Assembly (NCBI RefSeq): GCF_000179595.2
Contig: NZ_JH556653.1
Coordinates: 36,971 to 100,970 of the forward strand
Length of the DNA: 64,000 nt
Direction of reading: 5' to 3'
Source: Acetivibrio cellulolyticus CD2
GTDB taxonomy: Bacteria; Bacillota; Clostridia; Acetivibrionales; Acetivibrionaceae
Under the pieces are notes generated by a model. The model was not told the origin of the DNA. It ran no database searches and saw only the letters and a program-made list of their open reading frames with translations. Numbering within the stretch: position 1 is the stretch's first letter; every line of letters starts with the position of its first letter. The position numbers and the translations under genes are program-made. Positions 37,821 to 47,030 of this stretch are shown here, piece by piece.

Positions 37821-39065
37821 TTATTGTGGTGGGTGACATTTACTACAAGATGTAAAGCCTTGACTCTTTGCATCATCCAAGCTGATAGATATTTTACTTT
37901 TCTTTAGATATTGGCAACTCTCAGTATGATATTTGTCTCCAGACTTTGTAACATAGACAGTAATTTCTTTCTTTTCAACGCTGGCAGTTTGTTTTTTTGA
38001 ATTATCTGTTGAAACAGTATCAGTTACTCTATTATCTTGAGTCTTTTCCGGGGGAGCTTGTGATTTTACCGGAGAAGCCTTTTTATCAAACTTGATTGTG
38101 TTCCCATCGCTTGTAGCTACTATAGTTCCTGATTTGTCGGTGCGAAACAATTCAACTCCATAGGTTTTAAGCCTGTTTAATATCAAATTGTCCGGATGGT
38201 TATAGTTGTTGTTTTCTCCAACGCTGATTACAGCATATTTAGGGGAAACCTTTTTTAGAAATAACGCCCCTGTTGAATACCCACTTCCATGATGACCTAC
38301 TTTTAACACATCAGCTTTAAGGTCAATACCTGCCGAAAGCATTTCTTTTTCCGAAATGCTTTCCGAATCACCGGTAAAAAGAAAAGATGTATTATTGTAA
38401 GTCATTTTAATTACTGCAGAATAATTATTTATATCATCGTAACTGTCCTTGTTTGGAGCAAGTATTTCAGTTTTTAAAGTGCTGTCAAAGTTAACATTAA
38501 CTCCAGCTTTGGCAGTTGTTACTGTTAATCCCTTGTTTCTTATTGCGGCCCATACATCTTCAAATGCATCGGACTTGCTGGAGACCTTTGGCATATAAAT
38601 TTTTTCAATACTAAAGTTATTTATTACCGTATCAAGCCCACCTAAATGATCTTCATGAGGATGAGTTCCAACTACTACACTGATTTTGTTTATACCTTGT
38701 GATTTGATATATGATGTAACTAAATTGCCGTCATCGTTTTCACCTGCATCAATCAGCATTGCTTTGTTTTCAGGTGTTTGGATCAGAATACTGTCAGCTT
38801 GGCCGACATCAATAAAATGTACTCTTAACTGTCCGTTAACAGCTGTAGAATCAGGTAATGCAGTTTGTTCTGAAGGTTTAGCGGTTGAAGTTGCTAAAGC
38901 TCTTGGAATCTCTGTCACAGGCTCTTCTATTTGAGAAGGTGAACTAGAAGTTGTAGTCTGTAATTGTTGACTGGTCGGGTTGGTTTTTAAATCTGTTTTT
39001 GGAGCACAGCCTGTAAGATTTAAGAACAACACAATAAAAAGCAAAGTTGATAGTAGTCTTTTCAT
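37821..39065 (-). CDS. ComEC-like metallo-beta-lactamase lipoprotein
   Basis: A 414-residue secreted lipoprotein: signal peptide with lipobox LTGC near residue 20, then a Ser/Thr/Pro linker, then a metallo-beta-lactamase fold related to the C-terminal domain of ComEC (LRVHFIDVGQADSILI, GTHPHEDHLGGL, LFTGDSE, LKVGHHGS). The last ~45 residues (YHTESCQYLKK, SCSKCHPP) form a small Cys-rich Ada-type metal-binding module. GAGG is 9 nt before the ATG. Family members degrade DNA or other phosphodiesters outside the cell; a nutritional or surface nuclease role is likely. Confidence 0.88.
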   Translation of the reverse strand: MKRLLSTLLFIVLFLNLTGCAPKTDLKTNPTSQQLQTTTSSSPSQIEEPVTEIPRALATSTAKPSEQTALPDSTAVNGQLRVHFIDVGQADSILIQTPENKAMLIDAGENDDGNLVTSYIKSQGINKISVVVGTHPHEDHLGGLDTVINNFSIEKIYMPKVSSKSDAFEDVWAAIRNKGLTVTTAKAGVNVNFDSTLKTEILAPNKDSYDDINNYSAVIKMTYNNTSFLFTGDSESISEKEMLSAGIDLKADVLKVGHHGSGYSTGALFLKKVSPKYAVISVGENNNYNHPDNLILNRLKTYGVELFRTDKSGTIVATSDGNTIKFDKKASPVKSQAPPEKTQDNRVTDTVSTDNSKKQTASVEKKEITVYVTKSGDKYHTESCQYLKKSKISISLDDAKSQGFTSCSKCHPPQ

Positions 39066-39408
39066 CAATTATTACCTCGCAAAATTTTTTTTGTAAAACA
39101 AAATACCTAATGCTTATTAAAACTTGAGGTCTTTCTTTATTGAGAGCAAAATTGCTTCTCAACGGCAAACTGCTTTTTACTTGCTAAGCAAACACATTAA
39201 TTCAAAACTTAATATTATTAGTTGTTTATAGCTGTTCAAGTCCGAATTATAACATAATTTATTTGATTGTAAAATGTAAAAGTTTGTATAGTAAGAATAA
39301 ATTGAGACAGTAAATTAGTCTAAAGACTTTTAAGGCAATATATGGTATTATATACTAAATTCACACATAAGGTGAATTATTAAGAAAATAGTGGGAGAAT
39401 ATGGTATT

Positions 39409-40764
39409 ATGATTAGGGATATTGAGCGTCTTGAAATACCTAATAGCAATCCTTTTAAAAATGACAGGTTTGGCAGAGAGGCAATTGCAGATAATTTAGA
39501 AAAAATAATACGCAGAAGTAATGGAAGTTTGGTTATTAGCGTTGATGCAAGTTGGGGTATGGGAAAGACGACATTTATACAAATGTGGAAAAAGAAGCTG
39601 AGTAATAGCAACAGATATCAAACCCTATATTTTAATGCTTGGGAAAATGATGACACAAATGACCCTTTAGTGCCTATTATGGCTAGCATGGAAGAGGAAT
39701 TAGAGCTGGTAGATAATGATGGTATAGAAAAAGTTAAAGAAGTTGGAATTCAACTTGTAAAAAAATCTCTTCCGTCAGCATTAAAAATATTAACTCGTGG
39801 TATTCTAGACATAGAAAAAATAAAACTAGGTGATTATAATGAAGAAAAACTGGTTGAGTTGGCAGGGGAGATAGGCAGTATTGAACTTAAAAACCATAAG
39901 AATCAAAAGCAGGCAAAATCAAAATTTAAACAGGAATTAAAGGACTATCGGAAATTACTAAAAAAGAAAGTTATCTTTTTCATTGATGAACTCGATAAAT
40001 GTAGACCTGCTTATGTTATTGAAACTCTTGAAAGAATAAAACACTTATTTGATATTGAAGGATATATTTTTATTCTTTCGCTTGATAAACAACAACTAAT
40101 ACAATGCATAAAAATGTTTTATGGAAATGAAGTTGATTCTTCAGCATTTTTAAGGAGATTTATTGATCTTGAGTACTCATTACCTGAACCGGACAGGGAT
40201 AGTTATCTTGAATTTTTAGTTAATAAGTTTGAATTAAAAAATCAAAATACTGAAGACTTTTTTATTCCTTACTTAAAAGGTTTTGTAAAGGTATATAACC
40301 TGAGCTTGAGAGATATAAACAAGTTGATTTATTATTTGAATATTGTTTTGCCTATGAGTGATTTGTTTGCTTTGTCGCAAAGCTGGAAAGTTGTTGATTT
40401 ACAAGTGTTTGGGATTATTTATTCATTGTTTCCGGTTTTAAAAACTAAATCAAATGATAAATACCAACAATTTATAAATAAAAACTTCGATTCAGATTTT
40501 GTTTCAGAGATTATTACTTTTAATCCCGAAGAAACATTTAAGGATATTAGATTTAGCCGTTTTAATCAACTATTCATTGATATAGTAAGTAAGTTACTAA
40601 AATTAAATAAAGATTCTGATATCAGTAGTGAAGATTATTGGATTAGGCTTGAGAGCAGGCCGGATTCAGAATTTAACTTAATCTGGCTGCTAGATGACAA
40701 AAGTAAGAAGCTAAGGTTTATTAATGATTTTGAGTTTGCAGACAGATTTCAGCTTGATAAGTAG
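39409..40764 (+). CDS. KAP-family P-loop NTPase (candidate defence component)
   Basis: A 451-residue protein of the KAP NTPase family. Walker A is ASWGMGKT (47-54), then the family's YFNAWEND (about 74-81), Walker B FFIDELDKCRP (190-200) followed by ERIKHLFDIEG and FLRRFIDLEYSLPEPD. The usual KAP membrane insertion is absent. GGGAG lies 10 nt before the ATG; a GTG 18 bases upstream is less likely. Bacterial KAP proteins occur on plasmids, phages and defence islands. The next two genes on the same strand encode an ATPase and a TOPRIM-like protein, which suggests a shared role. Confidence 0.88.
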   Translation: MIRDIERLEIPNSNPFKNDRFGREAIADNLEKIIRRSNGSLVISVDASWGMGKTTFIQMWKKKLSNSNRYQTLYFNAWENDDTNDPLVPIMASMEEELELVDNDGIEKVKEVGIQLVKKSLPSALKILTRGILDIEKIKLGDYNEEKLVELAGEIGSIELKNHKNQKQAKSKFKQELKDYRKLLKKKVIFFIDELDKCRPAYVIETLERIKHLFDIEGYIFILSLDKQQLIQCIKMFYGNEVDSSAFLRRFIDLEYSLPEPDRDSYLEFLVNKFELKNQNTEDFFIPYLKGFVKVYNLSLRDINKLIYYLNIVLPMSDLFALSQSWKVVDLQVFGIIYSLFPVLKTKSNDKYQQFINKNFDSDFVSEIITFNPEETFKDIRFSRFNQLFIDIVSKLLKLNKDSDISSEDYWIRLESRPDSEFNLIWLLDDKSKKLRFINDFEFADRFQLDK

Positions 40765-40871
40765 AATTACTACAAATAATGAAAGATTCTGATAAGGTTA
40801 TACCAGATATCAATAAAATAACAGAGATGGATCGTGACTACGCAAACTAACATATGATGAATATATATTTA

Positions 40872-40946
40872 CCATATGATTATACTATAGTTAATAAACG
40901 ATACAAAATGTATCGAAATTCTAATTTAAAGTTGATAATCATATGG
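40872..40946 (+). promoter_or_regulatory. Leader inverted repeat that can mask the ATPase ribosome site
   Basis: CCATATGATTAT (40872-40883) is the exact complement of 40935-40946, whose last bases are the start of the GGAGG ribosome site at 40945-40949. A second small inverted repeat, CGATACA/TGTATCG (40899-40915), is nested inside. If transcribed, the outer stem would hide the ribosome site of the following ATPase gene. Confidence 0.55.
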
Positions 40947-40958
40947 AGGTGTGTTATA

Positions 40959-42446
40959 ATGTTTAGCATAGACATTATATCAATGAAGGAGTTTCATGAT
41001 ATGAAAGAAAGAATTGTTAGAATACAAAAAATAGAGCTAATTAATTTGAAAAATGTGGGTAAGGGAACTATACAGTTTGCTTGCAATATAAAAGACGATA
41101 TTTTTGAAGACAAGGCAGATTTGTTAGGTATATATGGACAAAATGGTTCTGGCAAAACGACACTAATTTATGCATTGGGACTATTTAAAAGTTTGGTAAT
41201 GGGCAATAGATTAGGAAAAGACTGTGGCAATTATATTAAGTTTGGAAATGGAAGTGCAACATGTGTATTTGAACTTAGTATAATTGATGCTAATAAACAG
41301 CAGTTTATGATGGTATATGAATTTGAATTAAAGAAAAATGAAGTAGAGATAGAACAGACAGATTTTCTTGAATTTGATGAAGATAAAAAGAATGAGGATA
41401 GAGAAAACCAAGTCTATGTATCAATGGAAAAAGTGAGCATGTCTACGCTGGTTGGTGAAAAATGGTCAAAATTAACACCAGTATTAAGCTATTGTGAGGA
41501 AGAAGATAATATATTATCACCTAAAATAAGATTATCTCAATTGATATCAGGAGATAAAAAGATTGAAGATGAACTTAGAGTGACAAGGCTATTAATGAAA
41601 AAGTCATCAAAATCATTTTTGTTTTCTAAAGAATTAAATAAGATTATTCAAAATAGTAAGATGGATGTTGAGTATAAGAACATTTTTAATATTTTACATG
41701 AATATGCAACCTATAATTTGCATGTTATTAGTAATGCTGAAAATGGAATTATTAATGCCAATATTGCTCTACCGCTTTCTTTTGTTCTAAAGGAAAAAGA
41801 TAGTTTTTCGTTATTAAAGGGAAGTTTAAATTTAAATGGGACATCGGTAATACCTGTAAAGTTTTTTGATTCTATTAGTGAAAAGATGGAAATGATTAAT
41901 TTAGTATTGAAAGAAATAATTCCAGGTTTGACAATCAACTTGAAAAAACTTGGAACAGGAATTGACAAAAATAATGAAGAAATCGTATTAGCACAAATCA
42001 TTGCTATTAGAGGAGACACACAAATTCCTCTGAAATATGAGTCCGATGGGATTAAGAAACTTGTTTCGATTCTGTATGGATTAATTATGGTTTTTAATAA
42101 TTCGTCTACAACATTAGCGGTTGATGAATTTGATTCTGGTATTTTTGAATATTTACTAGGTGAAATATTAAAGGTAGTTGAGGAGAATGGAAAAGGTCAA
42201 TTGATTTTCACTTCCCATAACTTAAGACCACTTGAAGTTATAAATAAGAAAAACATAATGTTTACAACTACTAATGAAAACAATAGATATATTAGATTTA
42301 AAAATGTTAAAACAAATAACAATTTTAGAGATTTATATTTTCATGATATTATTTTGGGAGGACAAAATGAGTGCATATACGAGACGACCAATCCATATAT
42401 GATTCGTAGAGCCTTTAGAATGGCAGGTCATGAAGATGGCAAATAA
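40959..42446 (+). CDS. ABC/AAA-type ATPase (OLD/AriA-like), candidate defence sensor
   Basis: A 495-residue ATPase of the AAA_15/AAA_21 type. Walker A is GQNGSGKT (60-67) after an N-terminal strand typical of the family (KIELINLKNVGKGTI). The C-terminal part has Walker B in TTLAVDEFDSG and an H-loop in QLIFTSHN. The ATG at 40959 has GGAGGTG at ideal spacing; in-frame codons upstream belong to the leader. The last 17 bases overlap the next gene, a TOPRIM-like protein. An ATPase coupled to a separate TOPRIM protein resembles AriA/AriB (PARIS) or a split OLD nuclease; assignment to a named system is not certain. Confidence 0.85.
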   Translation: MFSIDIISMKEFHDMKERIVRIQKIELINLKNVGKGTIQFACNIKDDIFEDKADLLGIYGQNGSGKTTLIYALGLFKSLVMGNRLGKDCGNYIKFGNGSATCVFELSIIDANKQQFMMVYEFELKKNEVEIEQTDFLEFDEDKKNEDRENQVYVSMEKVSMSTLVGEKWSKLTPVLSYCEEEDNILSPKIRLSQLISGDKKIEDELRVTRLLMKKSSKSFLFSKELNKIIQNSKMDVEYKNIFNILHEYATYNLHVISNAENGIINANIALPLSFVLKEKDSFSLLKGSLNLNGTSVIPVKFFDSISEKMEMINLVLKEIIPGLTINLKKLGTGIDKNNEEIVLAQIIAIRGDTQIPLKYESDGIKKLVSILYGLIMVFNNSSTTLAVDEFDSGIFEYLLGEILKVVEENGKGQLIFTSHNLRPLEVINKKNIMFTTTNENNRYIRFKNVKTNNNFRDLYFHDIILGGQNECIYETTNPYMIRRAFRMAGHEDGK

Positions 42447-43122
42447 GAAAAAAATTGTTCTCTTTATTGTCGAGGGAATTAATGATAAAACGTGTTTAGC
42501 ATTGTGTATGGACCAACTTTTAGATAATAATACAGTTCGTTTTGAAATTACAGATGGAGATATTACAACACAATACGGTAATAGTTCTAGTAACATAGTG
42601 GCCAAAGTTGGAGATATTGTAAGAGCATTTAGTGGAAAAGTTTTCAAACCATCAGATTTCCTTGAAGTTGTTCATCTTGTGGACATGGATGGAGCATATA
42701 TTCCAGATGAAAATATAGTAGAAAGTACAAATGAAAAAAATATATATAGTGACGAACAAATCTTTACATCCAAAGTTCAAAGTACGATTAACAGAAACCA
42801 TCAGAAGCAAGAGATTCTTTATAAAATGATAGGATTAAATAAAGTCTGGGGTAGCATACCGTATAGTGTTTATTACTTTTCATGCAATATGGATCATGTT
42901 CTGCACAATAAAGCTAATTTGAACAGAGCTGATAAAGATAAACTTGCAATAGAGTTTGAAAGTGAATTTTTTGGAAAGCCAGAAAAATTTATTGAGTTTT
43001 TTAATAAGGCAGAGTTTGCGGTAAAAGGTACTTATGGAGAAACGTGGGAGTTTATTAAAGCAGGAACAAATTCATTGAAGAGATATTCGAATTTTTCAGT
43101 ATATTTGAATGAAATAGATTAA
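42430..43122 (+). CDS. TOPRIM-like protein, putative effector of the ATPase
   Basis: A 230-residue protein with a TOPRIM-type pattern: strand plus VEGINDK (14-20, catalytic Glu) and later VHLVDMDGAY (D85, D87; DxD). OLD nucleases, RNase M5 and AriB share this layout. The C-terminal ~110 residues are helical with no recognised domain. It overlaps the ATPase gene by 17 bases and has only a weak ribosome site, so it is translationally coupled. A nuclease released or activated by the ATPase is the simplest model (inference). Confidence 0.75.
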   Translation: MKMANKKKIVLFIVEGINDKTCLALCMDQLLDNNTVRFEITDGDITTQYGNSSSNIVAKVGDIVRAFSGKVFKPSDFLEVVHLVDMDGAYIPDENIVESTNEKNIYSDEQIFTSKVQSTINRNHQKQEILYKMIGLNKVWGSIPYSVYYFSCNMDHVLHNKANLNRADKDKLAIEFESEFFGKPEKFIEFFNKAEFAVKGTYGETWEFIKAGTNSLKRYSNFSVYLNEID

Positions 43123-43295
43123 TGCAAAGTGGTCAAGATTACTCAGTTCACCATTCTGGATAAGGGTGCAGTTACAGCTTCGCTAAAGAGTTAAGCCAAT
43201 ATGAAATAGCGAATAGACTATAGGACTAAAGTGGTGGAAGCAGGCGAAACGCGAGTATCTATTCGCACCACTCCCATCACATCATCTTTGTGATC

Positions 43296-43562
43296 TTACC
43301 AATTTTTCAACGAACTTAAATATTTATCAATACTATGTGCCGCTTTTTCGACACCATTTTCCGAGCGAATTCTTTCACCAAACTCTTTTGCACTTGCCTT
43401 CATGTTTTCATCATTCAAACAAATATTTATCAACTCCGCAAGCTTTTCTGCAGACAATTTGTGGTAGGAAATTGGCTTTGTTCCTAAGCCAAGCTTTGAG
43501 ACTTGCCGCCCCCAGAAAGGCTGGTCTGCAATAAACGGAGTGATGATAATAGTTATTTTCAT
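43296..43562 (-). pseudogene. C-terminal fragment of a UDP-glycosyltransferase
   Basis: The 88 codons encode ITPFIADQPFWGRQVSKLGLG...KLSAEKLAELI, the nucleotide-sugar-binding C-terminus of GT1/GT28-type enzymes, normally ~400 residues long. The N-terminal three quarters are missing. Remarkably a good ribosome site (GTGGAGG) and ATG precede the fragment, so a short product could be made. Most likely a deletion remnant. Confidence 0.75.
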
Positions 43563-43592
43563 AGTAACCTCCACTATATTTTGAAATGATTT

Positions 43593-43925
43593 TTAAATGA
43601 TTTCTTTAGCGGAAGTAAAATCAGGATCCTTTAGCTTATGAAATAGAAGTAAGAGTATCTCACTGAAAAGAAAAGTAATATCAGAGGTAATAATAATATG
43701 ATTTGATATCCTGAAAAAAGAGAGAACAATAATAAGGCTAATCCATAGGATAGTAATTACAACTGGGTTCAAAAGGATAGTGTTTATCTTGTCGAGTATC
43801 AGCCCTGGAGTCGAGTATACAATGTTATGGATATTGACAACAATAAGCCCTAAAAGGAGTAACATCCAGCTTGCTATTTGCAATGTCAGTTTTTTTATAA
43901 AAATCACGCTATCTATTAAATTCAC
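43593..43925 (-). CDS. Small two-TM hypothetical protein (110 aa)
   Basis: Two hydrophobic helices at residues ~13-33 and ~52-70, with a third weaker one around 80-92, and a short polar C-terminus. It starts with GTG, 10 nt after GGAG. No family recognised. It lies upstream of and on the same strand as the glycosyltransferase fragment. Confidence 0.55.
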   Translation of the reverse strand: MNLIDSVIFIKKLTLQIASWMLLLLGLIVVNIHNIVYSTPGLILDKINTILLNPVVITILWISLIIVLSFFRISNHIIITSDITFLFSEILLLLFHKLKDPDFTSAKEII

Positions 43926-44127
43926 AACTATCTCCTATATTCCTTTGCTATTGTATAACTCATTTTACCAGTTTATCTGTTTTTTATCAACTTATAGGTT
44001 AGCAGTATGCATAGCATGTAAGCTAAATCAGGAGTACTTTAGTTCAGACAAAGTTTTTAAGGAATATAAAAAGTAAATAATAAAAAGGATACCATTAAAT
44101 GGAGAACGATACTCGCATTGAACCGAC

Positions 44128-44268
44128 AAAGATTAAATTTCTTGATTTATGAATGAAGGGTTTAGTTTAAAAGAAACCCAGAAATAGTTGGGTTATGCTG
44201 ATATTTCAACTACTGTAAACCTCTTTTATGGACACACCTGTCGAAGCAGCCATAATTCAATAAAAAGT
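44128..44268 (+). pseudogene. Tyrosine recombinase C-terminal remnant
   Basis: The plus-strand frame reads NEGFSLKETQK, a TAG stop, then LGYADISTTVNLFYGHT, which matches the consensus end of phage/ICE integrases (GVSLKEIQEWLGHSDISTT..Y.H). The stop replaces the usual Trp. The rest of the gene is gone; it marks the left border of the 44-50 kb island. Confidence 0.75.
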
Positions 44269-44295
44269 GTTATCGCAAGACCGCGATAACACTTT
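44264..44295. terminator. Terminator after the histidine kinase gene
   Basis: A perfect 13-bp stem (AAAGTGTTATCGC and its complement) with a 6-nt loop, two bases from the kinase stop codon. A/T ends allow use on both strands. Confidence 0.88.
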
Positions 44296-44297
44296 AT

Positions 44298-45524
44298 TTA
44301 TGCCTTTTGAAAAACTGCCGTAACAAATAGAAAACTGTTATTTATTTCAGCAAAAACATCGCCGCACATTTTATGCATAATCTGTCGGCAGATATAAAGC
44401 CCGAGTCCGCTTCCGCCTGTTTTATCGGAGTTTGAACCTCTCCAGAAGCTTTCAAAAATATGTGGCAGTTCAGCTTCCGGAAGCGTACAGCCGCTGTTTT
44501 GGACGGATATCAAAAGGCAGTTTTCCTCTTCGGAAAATGCAATGCATATTTCTTTTCCGTCGCCGTATTTTACGGCATTTTCAATAATATTCTGAAGCAC
44601 TTCAATGCTTCTGTCAATATCGCCCTTCAGCAAGCAGTTCGTGAAGCTTTCAACTTTAAAATCTGTCTTGATAAGCGCCAGCCTTTCGGAATAATAATCC
44701 GCGATTCTTTTTACAAGCTCGGACAGATAAAATTCGCCGTTGTTCACCACAAGACTTAAAAAATTATCTCTTGACGCACTTATAATCTGTGACACAAAGC
44801 ACTCTATTTCATCCGCCTTTATGCTTATACTCTCTGAAATCTCCGACTGTTTTTCCTTATCCGCATACAATCCCTTTGACAGCGCCTTTGAATAAAGCTT
44901 GATTGCGGACAGCGGCGTTTTTATATCGTGCGATAGGGAAAGCAGTAGCGTTTTCTTTTCCTTTTGTAAATCAAGCTCGCGCTTTTTCTGCTCCTCCATA
45001 TTTTCACGAAGCAGGTCAACTCCCCAGATAAATCTTCCGAAAAAGCGGCTTTTGTTTTCCTTTATGGGTGAAGTCAGATTGCCTTTTGAAAGCTCATAAG
45101 GAATCTCTTTAAGCTTATCAAACGGTAAAATTATTTTACTTCTTATGTAAATCATTACGGCAATGATCATAACAGACATAACAGTAAGAAAAAAGTTCAC
45201 TATTAAAAAGATGTCGTTGTTATTCTCATTGGCAGTATAATCGAAGCGATAAAGCTCACCGCCGATTTCACGCACAACATAATCGCTTTCGGCATTGTAA
45301 AAATCGCCGCCGTATTTTTCAATATTGACTACATAAACGCATTGAGATAAATCTACGCTTTCAAATCCGTTTTCTTCAATTACTCGAGCAAGCCTGTTGA
45401 TTTCAACACGATACGGTCTGCCGCTTTCGGATTGCCCCGCATTGAGCATAATCGCGTTTGCGGCAATGAAAGCAAAAATGGTAAAAGCAATTACCCCAAT
45501 AAAAATCTTGTTGTAGCTTTTCAT
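44298..45524 (-). CDS. Sensor histidine kinase
   Basis: A 408-residue membrane kinase. Two transmembrane helices (about 8-28 and 103-125) flank a short ~75-residue outside domain; a HAMP-like linker follows, then HisKA with the phospho-His in LSLSHDIKTPLSAIKLYS, and HATPase with NAVKYGDG and GGSGLGLYICRQIM. Its ATG overlaps the regulator's stop by 4 bases. Base composition is richer in GC than the flanking DNA, suggesting acquisition together with the ABC transporter genes upstream. Confidence 0.95.
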   Translation of the reverse strand: MKSYNKIFIGVIAFTIFAFIAANAIMLNAGQSESGRPYRVEINRLARVIEENGFESVDLSQCVYVVNIEKYGGDFYNAESDYVVREIGGELYRFDYTANENNNDIFLIVNFFLTVMSVMIIAVMIYIRSKIILPFDKLKEIPYELSKGNLTSPIKENKSRFFGRFIWGVDLLRENMEEQKKRELDLQKEKKTLLLSLSHDIKTPLSAIKLYSKALSKGLYADKEKQSEISESISIKADEIECFVSQIISASRDNFLSLVVNNGEFYLSELVKRIADYYSERLALIKTDFKVESFTNCLLKGDIDRSIEVLQNIIENAVKYGDGKEICIAFSEEENCLLISVQNSGCTLPEAELPHIFESFWRGSNSDKTGGSGLGLYICRQIMHKMCGDVFAEINNSFLFVTAVFQKA

Positions 45525-46183
45525 ACAAACTTATACCCCACGCCCCAGACAGTCTGAATATGCTGCGGCTCTTTCGGGTTATGCTCAATTTTTTGCCGCA
45601 GCCATTTTATATGCACAGTTAAGGTCTGCTGTTCGGAAAAGCTGTCGCTGCCCCATATCTGATTAAATATGTATTCCTTTTTCAGAGTTTTTCCTTTATT
45701 CTCAACCAAAAGCAATAACAGCTCGAATTCCTTTGCTGTCATTTCGAGCGGCACATCGTCAAGATATGCTGCTTTCTCCGCCCTGTTGAGCCTCAGATTA
45801 CCCTCAATTACTTCGTCAAGAGCATATCTGCGCTTGAAAATTCCGCTTATTTTAGCAAGCAGAATATCAATATCATATGGCTTTTCTATGTAGTCGTCAG
45901 CTCCTAAAATCAAGCCGTTAAGCTTGTCATACTTTTCCGATTTTGCGCTTACAATAATAATCGGTGTGTTGCTTGTCTTACGAATTTTAGAGCATACCGC
46001 AAACCCGTCCATTCCGGGCAGCATAATATCAAGCACAACAAGCCTTGCACCATACTTTTCGTACAGCTGCAAGGCTTTTTCGCCGTTTTCGCAAACGGAT
46101 ACGGTATAACTTTCGGCTCTGAGAAAATCGCAAAGCAGTCCTGCAATTTCCTTATTGTCCTCCACAATTAAAATATCTGTCAT
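45521..46183 (-). CDS. OmpR/PhoB-type response regulator
   Basis: A 220-residue regulator: receiver domain with ILIVEDNKE, phosphoacceptor D in LVVLDIMLPGMDGF, and K in DDYIEKPYD; then a winged-helix DNA-binding domain (LNRAEKAAYLDDVPLEMTAKEFELLLLL, HIKWLRQKIE, WGVGYKF). ATG at 46183 with AAAGG 8 nt upstream is chosen over an ATG five codons earlier. It sits between the kinase and an ABC ATPase gene, the layout of BceRS-AB-type peptide sensing modules. Confidence 0.95.
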   Translation of the reverse strand: MTDILIVEDNKEIAGLLCDFLRAESYTVSVCENGEKALQLYEKYGARLVVLDIMLPGMDGFAVCSKIRKTSNTPIIIVSAKSEKYDKLNGLILGADDYIEKPYDIDILLAKISGIFKRRYALDEVIEGNLRLNRAEKAAYLDDVPLEMTAKEFELLLLLVENKGKTLKKEYIFNQIWGSDSFSEQQTLTVHIKWLRQKIEHNPKEPQHIQTVWGVGYKFV

Positions 46184-46246
46184 AGCGTTTCCTTTCAATT
46201 CTAAAGCGGATGTAACGGCAACGTATGAAATATGTTAAGTGTTCGC

Positions 46247-47014
46247 TTACCAGCCCATTTCAAGAAGCCAATTGTTAAGAGTACGTTCACGCTCCCTGAG
46301 CTGAGAGGGCGAAGTATATCTGTCTAAACTATACTCTCCTTTTATGTTTCCGTCAACAATATATAAAACCCTTGTACATTTAGCCGCAACCTTTACGTCG
46401 TGAGTGACAAGCATAATGGTAGCACCGCCGGCATTGAGTTTTGCAAGCTCCTCCATAACCTCATCCGATGAGCTACGGTTTAATGCGCCCGTCGGCTCGT
46501 CAGCAAAAATCATTTTCGGTTTGTTTATCATACTGCGGCAGATACAGGCGCGCTGAAGCTGACCGCCGGAAACCTCGGTTATATCGTTGTCAGCAATGTC
46601 GATAATACCAAGCTTACGCATTAAATCGCGTCCCGAATTAATTTTGTCATTTTTCGAAGCGGTATTCTTTTTCGACTGAAAAGCCGGAAGAAGAATATTA
46701 TCTTCAATTGTGAGATTTTTGAGCATATACATCTGTTGAAAAATGAAACCCATTTCGTCAAGACGCAGCTCAGCAAGTTTTTTTTCATTCAGCTTTGTAA
46801 TATTTTCGCCGCAAAAATCTACCTCGCCCGCGGTAACGTTATCCATTCCAGAAACGGCATAAAGCAAAGTTGATTTTCCCGAACCGGACGGTCCCATAAC
46901 AGCTACTATTTCACCTTCGGTGATGCTGAAATTTACATTTTTCAGCACATTGTTCTGATGTTTGTTTAAGATATAAGTTTTGCACAAATCCCTTACATTT
47001 AAAACTGTATTCAT
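46247..47014 (-). CDS. ABC transporter ATP-binding protein (MacB/LolD/BceA type)
   Basis: A 255-residue ATPase: Walker A GPSGSGKS, Q-loop GFIFQQMYML, signature VSGGQLQRACICRS, Walker B MIFADEPTGALN, and H-loop LVTHD. AAAAGGAG lies upstream of the ATG at 47014, 16 bases after the permease stop. Together with the 790-residue FtsX-like permease it should form a mechanotransmission-type complex, often for antimicrobial peptide resistance or lipoprotein release. Confidence 0.95.
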   Translation of the reverse strand: MNTVLNVRDLCKTYILNKHQNNVLKNVNFSITEGEIVAVMGPSGSGKSTLLYAVSGMDNVTAGEVDFCGENITKLNEKKLAELRLDEMGFIFQQMYMLKNLTIEDNILLPAFQSKKNTASKNDKINSGRDLMRKLGIIDIADNDITEVSGGQLQRACICRSMINKPKMIFADEPTGALNRSSSDEVMEELAKLNAGGATIMLVTHDVKVAAKCTRVLYIVDGNIKGEYSLDRYTSPSQLRERERTLNNWLLEMGW

Positions 47015-47030
47015 AATAAAATTCTCCTTT

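Noticed and set aside
43123..43295. Possible IS remnant between the TOPRIM-like gene and the glycosyltransferase fragment
   Set aside because: No transposase frame or inverted ends could be recognised.
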